In this document: piece after piece, positions 17,929 through 28,128 of the stretch
Layout of the letters: every line of letters begins with the position of its first letter
How positions within the stretch are numbered: the stretch's first letter is position 1
NCBI RefSeq assembly: GCF_009799925.1
Contig: NZ_WELK01000002.1
Location: 186,001-250,000 of the forward strand
Reading direction: 5' to 3'
DNA: 64,000 bases
Source: Pseudomonas sp. R-28-1W-6
GTDB taxonomy: Bacteria; Pseudomonadota; Gammaproteobacteria; Pseudomonadales; Pseudomonadaceae
Notes under the pieces: model-generated
Told to the model about the DNA's origin: nothing
The model's database searches: none
The model's input: the letters and a program-made list of their open reading frames with translations, nothing else
Made by a program: the position numbers and the translations under genes

Positions 17929-19194
17929 ATGCGCGATGAATTCAACGACCCGCTCTGGCGCCAGGTGATCTCCGGCGCGCAGATGCTCTTTGTCGCCTTC
18001 GGCGCCCTGGTGCTGATGCCGCTGATCACCGGCATGGACCCCAACGTCGCGCTGTTCACCGCCGGCATCGGCACCCTGCTGTTCCAGCTGGCCACCGGCC
18101 GCCAGGTGCCGGTGTTCCTGGCCTCGTCCTTTGCCTTCATCGCGCCGATCATCGCCGCCAAGGGCGAGTTCGGCCTGCCCGCGGTGCTCGGCGGGGTGGT
18201 TGCCGCCGGCTTCGTCTACACCTTCCTCGGCCTGGCCGTCCGGCTCAAGGGCCCGGGCTTCGTCGACCGCCTGCTGCCGCCGGTGGTGATCGGCCCGGTG
18301 ATCATCGCCATCGGCCTGGCCCTGTCGCCGGTGGCGGTGAACATGGCCATGGGCAAGACCGGCGACGCCAGCGCGCAACTGGTGCCCTACCAGACCGCCA
18401 TGTTCATCTCCATGCCGGCGCTGGTCACCACCCTGCTGGTGGCCGTACTCGGCCGCGGCCTGCTGCGCCTGGTACCGATCCTCGCCGGGATCATCGTCGG
18501 CTGCGTGATGGCGGCCTTCTTCGGCGAAATCAACACCGCCGGCATCGCCGCCGCGCCCTGGCTGGCCATTCCCGCCTTCGTCGCGCCGGAACTGCACTGG
18601 GGCGCCATCCTGTACATGGTGCCGGTGGCCCTGGCCCCGGCCATCGAGCACATCGGCGGGGTGATCGCGGTCGGCACCGTGACCGGCAAGGACTTCGTGC
18701 GCAAGCCCGGCCTGCACCGCACCCTGCTCGGCGACGGCCTGGCCACCTCGGCCGCCGGCCTGTTCGGCGGCCCGCCCAACACCACCTACGCCGAAGTCAC
18801 CGGCGCGGTGATGCTGACCAAGAGCTTCAACCCGAAGATCATGACCTGGGCGGCGGTGTTCGCCATCGGCCTGGCCTTCATCGGCAAGTTCGGCGCTGCG
18901 TTGCAGAGCATTCCGGTGCCGGTGATGGGCGGCATCCTCTGCCTGCTGTTCGGCTCCATCGCCGTGGTCGGGCTGAACACCCTGATCCGCCACCAGGTCG
19001 ACCTGGCCGAGGCGCGCAACCTGATCATCGTCTCGGTGACCCTGGTGTTCGGCATCGGCGGCATGGTCATCGGCGGCCAGGAGTTCGCCCTGTCCGGCAT
19101 CTCGCTGTGCGCCATCAGTGCGCTGGGGCTCAACCTGCTGCTGCCGGGCGGCAGCGCCTGGCACAAGCACCCGCCGCTGGACCCGGAAATCTGA
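17929..19194 (+). CDS. uraA: Uracil permease (NCS2/NAT family)
   Basis: The 421 aa inner-membrane protein has about 14 hydrophobic segments. NAT-family hallmarks are present: PAIEHIGGVIAVGTVTGKDF, with the Glu that contacts the base in UraA, and GPPNTTYAEVTGAV. It carries uracil with protons into the cytoplasm, where Upp traps it. It forms an operon with upp. A family B repeat (19213-19276) follows the stop and separates it from the convergent PPK2 gene. Confidence 0.95.
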   Translation: MRDEFNDPLWRQVISGAQMLFVAFGALVLMPLITGMDPNVALFTAGIGTLLFQLATGRQVPVFLASSFAFIAPIIAAKGEFGLPAVLGGVVAAGFVYTFLGLAVRLKGPGFVDRLLPPVVIGPVIIAIGLALSPVAVNMAMGKTGDASAQLVPYQTAMFISMPALVTTLLVAVLGRGLLRLVPILAGIIVGCVMAAFFGEINTAGIAAAPWLAIPAFVAPELHWGAILYMVPVALAPAIEHIGGVIAVGTVTGKDFVRKPGLHRTLLGDGLATSAAGLFGGPPNTTYAEVTGAVMLTKSFNPKIMTWAAVFAIGLAFIGKFGAALQSIPVPVMGGILCLLFGSIAVVGLNTLIRHQVDLAEARNLIIVSVTLVFGIGGMVIGGQEFALSGISLCAISALGLNLLLPGGSAWHKHPPLDPEI

Positions 19195-19212
19195 AGGGCT
19201 GGCCGATTCTTG

Positions 19213-19276
19213 CGTAGGGTGCGCCGTGCGCACCACAAGCCACGCAAGGGCCTCTGGTGCGCACGGCGCACCCTAC
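19213..19276. repeat. Short inverted repeat, family B copy 2
   Basis: The 64 bp element has arms CGTAGGGTGCGCCGTGCGCA and TGCGCACGGCGCACCCTAC, a perfect 20 bp or longer palindrome with a 21-base centre. It lies between the convergent uraA and PPK2 genes. Confidence 0.88.
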
Positions 19277-19324
19277 AGCTTCTGCGCCAACCGGGTGCCC
19301 TGAACAGGGGCACCCGGCTCTGCC

Positions 19325-20155
19325 TCAGAACGGCTCGGCGATGTACTTGAATGGATAGTTGGCCGCCTTGTAGGCGCCGATCTTGCGCTTGGGCAGCTTG
19401 ACCTTGGGCTGCGGAATCGCCTGGTAGGGAATCTGCTGCAGCAGGTGGCTGATCAGGTTCAGGCGCACGCGCTTCTTGTCTTCGGAACGGGCAACGAACC
19501 AGGGCGCCCAGGGCGTGTCGGTGGCCTCGAACATCTCGTCACGGGCCTGGGTATAGGCATCCCAGCGGTTGTAGGACTTGATGTCCATCGCGGTCAGCTT
19601 CCAGGTCTTGCGGCCATCCTCGATGCGTGCGCGCAGGCGCCGCTCCTGTTCCTCCGGGCTGACCTCCAGCCAGTACTTGAGCAGGATGATCCCCGACTCG
19701 ACCATGTTGCGCTCGACCAGCGGCGCGCCATTGAGGAACTTGCGCAGCTGCGTCTCGTCGCAGAAGCCCATCACCCGCTCGACGCCGGCGCGATTGTACC
19801 AGCTGCGGTCGAAGATCACGATCTCGCCGGCGGCCGGCAGATGCTGAATGTAGCGCTGCACGTACAGCTGGCTCTTTTCCCGCTCGGTCGGCGCCGGCAG
19901 CGCCACCACGCGGAAGATGCGCGGGCTGACCCGCTCGGTCAGCGCCTTGATGGTGCCGCCCTTGCCCGCCCCATCGCGGCCCTCGAACACCACCACCACC
20001 TTGGCGCCGGTGGCCACTACCCATTGCTGCAGTTTCACCAGTTCGACATGCAGATCATGCAGCTGCTGCTCGTAATCCTTGCGCGACAGCTTGGCGCTGG
20101 CAGCCTCGGCTGCTTCGTCTTGTCCCTGTTTGGCCTTGCCCTTGTGTTTGCTCAT
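19325..20155 (-). CDS. ppk2: Polyphosphate kinase 2
   Basis: The 276 aa single-domain PPK2 has Walker A GRDGAGKGG (residues 59-67) and Walker B FDRSWYNRAG (about 115-124), plus the lid region with REKSQLYVQRY. Enzymes of this class transfer phosphate between polyphosphate and nucleotides, in P. aeruginosa favouring GDP to GTP. The DRSWYNR form is that of class I/II enzymes and differs from the NRSHYE form of the second paralogue at 39977. It has a Lys-rich N-terminal tail of about 20 residues. It is divergent from the RecQ-family gene and convergent with uraA. Confidence 0.92.
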   Translation of the reverse strand: MSKHKGKAKQGQDEAAEAASAKLSRKDYEQQLHDLHVELVKLQQWVVATGAKVVVVFEGRDGAGKGGTIKALTERVSPRIFRVVALPAPTEREKSQLYVQRYIQHLPAAGEIVIFDRSWYNRAGVERVMGFCDETQLRKFLNGAPLVERNMVESGIILLKYWLEVSPEEQERRLRARIEDGRKTWKLTAMDIKSYNRWDAYTQARDEMFEATDTPWAPWFVARSEDKKRVRLNLISHLLQQIPYQAIPQPKVKLPKRKIGAYKAANYPFKYIAEPF

Positions 20156-20318
20156 GTCGAATCCTGTCGTTGATGTTGACCCACCATCAGCCTAGATCGC
20201 CAACCGCCGCCCTTCCATGCGCTGGATCAACAGCGTGGCCAATACGCCGCCGCGCTGGCGCCACGCGCCAGCGGCGCGCTATGGTCTGCCCCTCATTGCG
20301 CTAGTCCCCGGCCACCCC

Positions 20319-22256
<1,938 letters not shown>

Positions 22257-22265
22257 CCCACGCCC

Positions 22266-23165
22266 CTAGCCCTGCCCCAGCGCCACTATCTGTTCGATCA
22301 GCCACTGCAGCGCCGCATCGCGCTGGCGCAGGCCGAGGCTGACGATATCCAGGTGGAAGGGACCGACCTCGAACGGCAGCACGTGCAGCTGCAGCGGCAG
22401 CAGGCCGGCGAAATACCGCGCCAGGCGGCTGGGCAGCACCGCGACCAGCTCGCTGCTGGCGACGATATGCGCGGCCTGCAGGTAGTTGGGCGTGGTGTAG
22501 ACGATGTTGCGCACCAGGCCCTGCTCGCCCAGCCACTGGTCGACCATGCCGCGGGTCTGCCCGCCGTGCACCCAGAGGTGACGCAGGCCGAGGAAGCGCG
22601 GCAGGTCGAGGCCGCCGGCCAGCTGTGGATGGCCGCGATGGGCCACCAGCTGCAGGGTTTCGCTAACCCACTGCTGGCGCTGGAAGCGCCCCGGCACCTG
22701 CTCGAAACGGCCCAGCACCAGGTCCAGCTCGCCCTTGTCCAGCGCCTCGGCCGGCAGGCTGGGCGACAGGTGCTGGATGTCGATGCGCAGCCCCGGCGCC
22801 CGCTCGGCCAACAGGTTGAGCAGGCGCGGCATGAGGATCAGCTCGACGTAGTCGGTCACTGCGATGCGAAAGCGCTGGCGGCTGCTGGTCGGGTCGAACG
22901 GCGCATCGCCACTCAGGCTCTGCTCGATGCGCTGCAGGGCATCGCGGATCGGCGCCTCCAGGGCCAGGGCCCGCGGCGTCGGCTGCATGCTGCGGCCGAC
23001 GCGCACCAGCAGCGGGTCGTCGAGCAGGTCACGCAGGCGATTGAGCGCATTGCTCACCGCCGGCTGGCTGAGGGACAGGCGCTCGGCGGCGCGCGACACG
23101 TTGCGCTCGCGCAGCAGGGCATCGAGCACGCGCAGCAGGTTGAGGTCGAAGGTCGATATATTCAC
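22266..23165 (-). CDS. LysR-family transcriptional regulator of the adjacent acyl-CoA cluster
   Basis: The 299 aa protein starts at GTG (23165). It has the LysR HTH with RNVSRAAERLSLSQPAVSNALNRLRDLL at residues 21-48, followed by a substrate-binding domain. The N-terminus STFDLNLLRVLDALLRE is the NodD/LeuO-like LysR subtype. It is divergent from the 3-hydroxyacyl-CoA dehydrogenase gene across 107 bp and is the obvious regulator of that five-gene cluster. The effector is unknown; an acyl-CoA or fatty acid is a guess. The ribosome-binding site is weak. Confidence 0.88.
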   Translation of the reverse strand: MNISTFDLNLLRVLDALLRERNVSRAAERLSLSQPAVSNALNRLRDLLDDPLLVRVGRSMQPTPRALALEAPIRDALQRIEQSLSGDAPFDPTSSRQRFRIAVTDYVELILMPRLLNLLAERAPGLRIDIQHLSPSLPAEALDKGELDLVLGRFEQVPGRFQRQQWVSETLQLVAHRGHPQLAGGLDLPRFLGLRHLWVHGGQTRGMVDQWLGEQGLVRNIVYTTPNYLQAAHIVASSELVAVLPSRLARYFAGLLPLQLHVLPFEVGPFHLDIVSLGLRQRDAALQWLIEQIVALGQG

Positions 23166-23227
23166 TTGCTGAATTCAACTTATCACAAGACAAAATTTCT
23201 CAAATAGTAGCGCCATGCCTAAGGTGC

Positions 23228-23252
23228 GTCAGTCCCGTTTTGTGTGACTGAC
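23228..23252. promoter_or_regulatory. Inverted repeat in the LysR / 3-hydroxyacyl-CoA dehydrogenase gap
   Basis: GTCAGTC (23228-23234) and GACTGAC (23246-23252) are exact inverse copies with an 11-base centre. The spacing suits a LysR box. It is 20 bases upstream of the dehydrogenase ATG. A role in regulation is inferred. Confidence 0.4.
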
Positions 23253-23272
23253 TTCTTCTGGGGGAGCGTTCG

Positions 23273-24526
23273 ATGAGCAACACCTTCACCGTCCAGCAGG
23301 CCGCCGTGATCGGCGCCGGCACCATGGGCCGCGGCATCGTCATCAGCCTGGCCAGCGCCGGCATCCCAGTGCTGTGGCTGGACAACAACCCGCAGATGGT
23401 CGAGGCCGGCCTGCAGATGGCCGAGGACACCTGGGCCCAGCACGTCGCCAAGGGCCGCATCAGCACCGGCGAGGCCAGCCTGCGCCGCGCACGCATCCAG
23501 CAGATCGGCAATTACTCCGACCTGGCCGAGGTCGACCTGGTGATCGAGGCGGTGTACGAGAACCTCGAACTCAAGCAGCAGATCTTCCGCACCCTGGACC
23601 GCATCGTGAAGCCGGGGGCGATCCTCGCCAGCAACACCTCGGCGCTCGACATCGACGCCATCGCCGCCGTCACCCAGCGCCCGCAGGACGTGCTGGGCCT
23701 GCACTTCTTCAGCCCGGCGCACATCATGAAGCTGCTGGAGATAGTACGCGGCGCCCAGACCGCCCCGGCCGTGCTGGAGGCCGCCCTGGAGCTGGGCCGG
23801 CGCATCGGCAAGGTCAGCGTGGTGGCCGGCAACTGCGACGGCTTCATCGGCAACCGCATGCTGCACGCCTACGTGAAGGAGGCGCGCATGCTGCTGCTCG
23901 AAGGCGCCTACCCGCACCAGGTGGACAGCGCCCTGCAGGGCTTCGGCTTCGCCATGGGGCCTTTCCGCATGTACGACGTGGTCGGCATCGACCTGGAATG
24001 GCGCGCCCGCGAACTGGCGGGCAAGGGCCAGGACGATCCGGCCGTGCAGGTCGACAACCGCCTGTGCGAGCTGGGCCGCTTCGGCCAGAAGGCCGGCCAG
24101 GGCTACTACCGCTACGCGCCGGGCAGCCGCCAGGCCGAGCACGACCCGCAGGTGGATGCCCTGGTGCTGCGGGTCGCCGAGTCGCTGGGTTTCCAGCGCC
24201 GCGCGATCGGCAGCGAGGAAATCCTCGTGCGCTGCCTGCTGGCCCTGGTCAACGAAGGCGCGAAGATCCTCGCCGAGAACATCGCCGCCAGCAGCCACGA
24301 CATCGACCTGGTCTACCTCAACGGCTACGGCTTCCCCGCCAACCAGGGCGGGCCGATGGCCTGGGCCGACGCCCAGGGCCTGGCCGCCATCCGCGAGCGC
24401 CTGCTGCACCTGGCCGAGCGCTTCGGCGACCACTGGCAGCCGGCCAAACTGATCGAGAAACTGGCCGCCAGCGGCAAGCGCTTCGCCGAGGTGCGGCTGG
24501 CCGACGTCAAGGAGGGCAAGGTATGA
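23273..24526 (+). CDS. 3-hydroxyacyl-CoA dehydrogenase
   Basis: The 417 aa protein has the N-terminal NAD-binding fold VIGAGTMGRGI (about residues 11-21), the catalytic-region motif LGLHFFSPAHIMKLLEIV with its His, then two copies of the C-terminal 3HCDH helical domain (NRMLHAYVKEARMLLLEG and NEGAKILAENI). It oxidises 3-hydroxyacyl-CoA to 3-ketoacyl-CoA. A long spacer between the halves is typical of the fused FadB C-terminal module, but the enoyl-CoA hydratase half is absent. Its stop overlaps the acyl-CoA dehydrogenase start as ATGA. Confidence 0.92.
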   Translation: MSNTFTVQQAAVIGAGTMGRGIVISLASAGIPVLWLDNNPQMVEAGLQMAEDTWAQHVAKGRISTGEASLRRARIQQIGNYSDLAEVDLVIEAVYENLELKQQIFRTLDRIVKPGAILASNTSALDIDAIAAVTQRPQDVLGLHFFSPAHIMKLLEIVRGAQTAPAVLEAALELGRRIGKVSVVAGNCDGFIGNRMLHAYVKEARMLLLEGAYPHQVDSALQGFGFAMGPFRMYDVVGIDLEWRARELAGKGQDDPAVQVDNRLCELGRFGQKAGQGYYRYAPGSRQAEHDPQVDALVLRVAESLGFQRRAIGSEEILVRCLLALVNEGAKILAENIAASSHDIDLVYLNGYGFPANQGGPMAWADAQGLAAIRERLLHLAERFGDHWQPAKLIEKLAASGKRFAEVRLADVKEGKV

Positions 24527-26313
24527 GCTACCAGGCGCCGCTGCGCGACATGCGCTTCGTCCTCCATGAACTGTTCGACGCCGCCGGCCACTGCGCGCAC
24601 CTGGGCAACGGCCTGGACCGCGAACTGATCGACGGCGTGCTGGAAGAGGCCGCCGCCTTCGCCGCCGGCGAGATTGCCCCGCTCAACCGCAACAGCGACG
24701 AGCAGGGCTGCCAGCTGGAAGACGGCAAGGTAAGCACGCCCAAGGGCTTTCGCGCCGCCTATCAGCAGTACGTGGCCAACGGCTGGGCGAGCATGACCGG
24801 GCCGGTCGAGTTCGCCGGACAGGGCTTCCCGCAGCTGGTGGCCTGCGCCTTCCACGAGATGCTGATGGCCGCCTCGCTGTCGTTCCGCGTCTATTCCGGC
24901 CTCACCGAGGGCGCGGTGCTGGCCCTGCACAAGCACGGCAGCGCAGCACTCAAGCGCGACTACCTGGCCAAGCTGGTCAGCGGCCAGTGGACCGGCACCA
25001 TGTGCCTGACCGAGCCCCAGGCTGGCACCGACCTGGCCCTGCTCAGAACCCGCGCCGAACCCCAGGCCGACGGCAGCTACAAGGTCAGCGGCAGCAAGAT
25101 CTTCATCAGCGGCGGCGAGCAGGACCTGTCCGAGAACATCGTGCATCTGGTGCTGGCGCGCCTGCCGGACGCCCCGGCCGGGGTCAAGGGCATCAGCCTG
25201 CTGCTGGTGCCCAAGTTTATCGCCACAGAGGGGGGTGGATTGGGCGCGAAGAACACCCTGAGCTGCGGCGCCATCGAGCACAAGATGGGCATCAAGGGCG
25301 CCTCCACCTGCGTGATGAACTTCGACGGCGCCAGCGGCTGGCTGATCGGCGAGGCCAACCAGGGCCTGGCCTGCATGTTCACCATGATGAACGACGCACG
25401 CTTCCAGGTCGGCCTGCAGGGCCTGGGCATCGGCGAGGCGGCCTTCCAGGGCGCCCTGCGCTATGCCCGCGAGCGGTTGCAGTCGCGCGGCCTGAACGGT
25501 GCCCAGGCGCCGGACAAGCCGGCCGACCCGATCATCAATCACCCCGATGTGCGGCGCATGCTGCTGACCCAGAAGAGCCTGGTCGAAGGCTGCCGCATGC
25601 TGGCCGCCTACACCGCGCGCCAGCTCGACCTGGAGCACGGCGCCAGCGAGCCCGCCGCGCGCCAGGCCGCCGGCAAGCGCGCCGCGCTGCTGATCCCGAT
25701 CGTCAAGGCGTTCTTCACCGACATGGGCCAGGAAGTCGCCAGCCATGCGGTGCAGGTCTACGGCGGCCACGGATTCATCCGCGAGTGGGGCATGGAACAG
25801 CTGATGCGCGACAGCCGCATCACGCAACTCTATGAAGGTACCAATGGTATCCAGGCGCTGGACCTGATCCGTCGCAAGCTGCTGGGCGATGGTGGCGCCG
25901 AACTCAGCGCGCTGATCGCCGAATTCAGCGAGCTGTGCGACACCCAGGCCCAGCGCCCGGCCCTCGCCGAGCTGGCCCATACGGTCCAGGCCCGCCTGGG
26001 CGAATGGCGCGAGCTGAGCGCCGAGGTGATCGCCCTGAGCCAGCGCGACGTGCAGGAAATCGGCGCCACCTCGGTGGACTTCCTGCAGTACTCGGCCTAT
26101 GTACTCCTGGCCGGTTTCTGGCTGCAGGCCGCCGCCACGGCGCAGGACGCCCTGGAAGCCGGCAGCGGCGAGACCGCGTTCTACCAGGCCAAGCTGCACA
26201 GCGCGAGGTTCTACCTGCGCCGCGTGCTGCCGCGCGCCAGCAGCCACCGCGAGGCCCTGCTGGGCGGCGCGGCGTGCCTGATGGCGATGCCGGCCGACAG
26301 CTTTGCCTTCTGA
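24523..26313 (+). CDS. Acyl-CoA dehydrogenase (long, with C-terminal extension)
   Basis: The 596 aa flavoprotein has the acyl-CoA dehydrogenase middle domain MCLTEPQAGTDLALLRT, the substrate-loop region VYGGHGFIREWGMEQLMRD and YEGTNGIQALDLI, and an extra C-terminal domain of the 590-600 aa subclass. It introduces the first double bond into an acyl-CoA. The start is the ATG at 24523, overlapping the previous stop; the upstream extension in this frame is a shadow of the dehydrogenase gene. It is translationally coupled to the 3-hydroxyacyl-CoA dehydrogenase and followed 12 bp later by the iron alcohol dehydrogenase. Confidence 0.93.
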   Translation: MSYQAPLRDMRFVLHELFDAAGHCAHLGNGLDRELIDGVLEEAAAFAAGEIAPLNRNSDEQGCQLEDGKVSTPKGFRAAYQQYVANGWASMTGPVEFAGQGFPQLVACAFHEMLMAASLSFRVYSGLTEGAVLALHKHGSAALKRDYLAKLVSGQWTGTMCLTEPQAGTDLALLRTRAEPQADGSYKVSGSKIFISGGEQDLSENIVHLVLARLPDAPAGVKGISLLLVPKFIATEGGGLGAKNTLSCGAIEHKMGIKGASTCVMNFDGASGWLIGEANQGLACMFTMMNDARFQVGLQGLGIGEAAFQGALRYARERLQSRGLNGAQAPDKPADPIINHPDVRRMLLTQKSLVEGCRMLAAYTARQLDLEHGASEPAARQAAGKRAALLIPIVKAFFTDMGQEVASHAVQVYGGHGFIREWGMEQLMRDSRITQLYEGTNGIQALDLIRRKLLGDGGAELSALIAEFSELCDTQAQRPALAELAHTVQARLGEWRELSAEVIALSQRDVQEIGATSVDFLQYSAYVLLAGFWLQAAATAQDALEAGSGETAFYQAKLHSARFYLRRVLPRASSHREALLGGAACLMAMPADSFAF

Positions 26314-26325
26314 GGAGCACCACCC

Positions 26326-27489
26326 ATGCAAGCCTTCAGCTTCGCCAGCACCGCGCAGATCCTCTGCGAAGCCGGCTCCAGCGCGCGCCTGGCCGAACTG
26401 TGCCGCGAGCGCGGCGCCAGCCGGGTGCTGATCGTCAGCGACCCCGGCATCACCCGCTTCGGCCTGCTCGACGGCGCCCTGCCCGGCTTCGCCCGCGCCG
26501 GGGTGACGGTGGAAGTGTTCGACCAGGTGATCGCCGACCCGCCGGAGGCCATCGTGCTGAATGCCGTGGAGCGCGCGCGCCTGCTCGAGGCCGAGCTGGT
26601 GATCGGCTTCGGCGGCGGCAGCTCGATGGACGTGGCCAAGCTGGTCGCCCTGCTCGCCCACCCGAACTGCGCACAGACGCTGAAAGACATCTACGGCGTG
26701 GGCAATGCCCGTGGTCAGCGCCTGCCGCTGCTGCAGGTGCCGACCACCGCCGGCACCGGCTCGGAGGTAACCCCCATCGCCATCGTTACCACCGGCGAAA
26801 CCAGCAAGCTGGGCGTGGTCTCGCCGCTGCTGCTCCCGGACCTGGCCGTGCTCGACGCCGACCTGACCCTCGGCCTGCCGCCGGCGGTGACCGCCGCCAC
26901 CGGCATCGACGCCATGGTGCATGCCATCGAGGCCTACACCAGCAAGCTGAAGAAGAACCCGCTGTCCGACCTGCTGGCCCGCGAGGCCCTGCGCCTGCTG
27001 GCCGCCAACCTGCACGAGGCGGTGCACAACGGCAGCAACCGCGAGGCGCGCCAGGCCATGCTGCTCGGCGCCCTGCTGGCCGGCCAGGCCTTCGCCAACG
27101 CCCCGGTGGCGGCGGTGCATGCGCTGGCCTATCCGCTGGGCGGGCACTTCCACATTCCCCACGGCCTCTCCAACGCCCTGGTGCTGCCCCATGTGTTGCG
27201 CTTCAACGCGCCCGCCGCCGCGCCGCTGTATGCCGAGCTGGCGCCGCTGCTGCTCGGCGAGCGCTTCAAGGGCGGCAGCATCGAGCAGTGCTGCGCCGAG
27301 TTGATCAACGAACTGGCCGCGCTGAATGAACGCTGCGGCCTGCCCAGCCGCCTGCGCGATGCCGGCGTGCCGCAGGACATGCTGCCGCGCATGGCCAGCG
27401 ACGCCATGCTGCAGCAGCGCCTGCTGGTGAACAATCCGCGCGAGGTCAGCGAGGCCGACGCCCTGGCCATCTACCAGGCGGCGTACTGA
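26326..27489 (+). CDS. Iron-containing alcohol dehydrogenase
   Basis: The 387 aa group III dehydrogenase has the NAD motif GFGGGSSMDVAKL, TTAGTGSEVTP, and the iron-ligand segments GIDAMVHAIEAYTS and HALAYPLGGHFHIPHGLSNA with their His residues. It starts after TGAGGAGC with good spacing. It interconverts a primary alcohol and an aldehyde with NAD(H). Its presence inside an acyl-CoA degradation operon suggests that alcohols or aldehydes feed, or drain, the pathway (inference). The next gap contains a family C repeat, so co-transcription with the thioesterase gene is uncertain. Confidence 0.92.
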   Translation: MQAFSFASTAQILCEAGSSARLAELCRERGASRVLIVSDPGITRFGLLDGALPGFARAGVTVEVFDQVIADPPEAIVLNAVERARLLEAELVIGFGGGSSMDVAKLVALLAHPNCAQTLKDIYGVGNARGQRLPLLQVPTTAGTGSEVTPIAIVTTGETSKLGVVSPLLLPDLAVLDADLTLGLPPAVTAATGIDAMVHAIEAYTSKLKKNPLSDLLAREALRLLAANLHEAVHNGSNREARQAMLLGALLAGQAFANAPVAAVHALAYPLGGHFHIPHGLSNALVLPHVLRFNAPAAAPLYAELAPLLLGERFKGGSIEQCCAELINELAALNERCGLPSRLRDAGVPQDMLPRMASDAMLQQRLLVNNPREVSEADALAIYQAAY

Positions 27490-27490
27490 T

Positions 27491-27565
27491 CGTCGGGTGG
27501 ATGTCGTTTTTTACATCCACCATTGGCACCGCCCGGTGGATCGATGGAGCGCGATCCACCCTACG
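27491..27565. repeat. Short inverted repeat, family C copy 1
   Basis: The 75 bp element has outer arms CGTCGGGTGGAT and ATCCACCCTACG and an inner hairpin GGTGGATGTCG...ACATCCACC around a TTTTTT core. It is closely similar to 40813-40886. It lies between the alcohol dehydrogenase and thioesterase genes and could partly terminate transcription, given the T run. Confidence 0.85.
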
Positions 27566-27669
27566 AATGCCGAGACACCATCGATAGGGGCCGATACAGC
27601 CCGCGAATCAAACTATCCCATGCCCCGCCCAGCCCTTAGGCTGGTACGCAAGCCAGACGAGAACCGAAC

Positions 27670-28104
27670 ATGAGCCAACCCCAGCACCGGCGCGCCGACT
27701 ACGTCCACTACCAGCCGATCACCACCCGCTGGCACGACAACGACCTCTACGGTCACGTCAACAACGTCGTCTACTACGGCTTCTTCGACAGTGCGGTGAA
27801 CAGCTACCTGATCGAGGTCGGCGGCCTGGATATCCATGCCGGCGCGGTGGTCGGCTTCGTGGTCAGCTCGTCGTGCGACTACTTCGCCTCGATCGCCTTC
27901 CCCGAGCGCATCGAGGTCGGCCTGCGGGTCGGCAAGCTGGGCAACAGCTCGGTGCAGTACGAGCTGGCCATCTTCAAGGCCGGCGAAGACGAGGCCTGCG
28001 CCGCCGGCCGCTTCGTCCATGTGTTCGTCGACCGGGCGAGCAACCGTCCGCTCGCCATTCCCGATGCCCTGCGTGCCGCCCTGGCCCGTCTGGTGCGTGA
28101 CTGA
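27670..28104 (+). CDS. Hotdog-fold acyl-CoA thioesterase (4HBT / YbgC type)
   Basis: The 144 aa protein has the 4HBT signature TTRWHDNDLYGHVNNVVYYGFFD with the catalytic Asp and His-Val-Asn positions. It hydrolyses an acyl-CoA thioester to the free acid and CoA. The location between acyl-CoA dehydrogenase/alcohol dehydrogenase genes and the thiolase suggests it releases blocked or end-product acyl groups of the pathway. A good ribosome-binding region precedes the ATG. Substrate chain length cannot be read from the sequence. Confidence 0.88.
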   Translation: MSQPQHRRADYVHYQPITTRWHDNDLYGHVNNVVYYGFFDSAVNSYLIEVGGLDIHAGAVVGFVVSSSCDYFASIAFPERIEVGLRVGKLGNSSVQYELAIFKAGEDEACAAGRFVHVFVDRASNRPLAIPDALRAALARLVRD

Positions 28105-28128
28105 TCAGCCCTAACGAGGAACCCTGCC

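Noticed and set aside
20217..20318. N-terminal extension of the RecQ-family helicase
   Set aside because: The added 34 residues are unlike helicase sequence, and the conserved protein starts at 20319.
24325..27192. A 955-codon open frame on the minus strand
   Set aside because: It is antisense to the acyl-CoA dehydrogenase and alcohol dehydrogenase genes, whose products have full motif sets. The frame has low-complexity composition.
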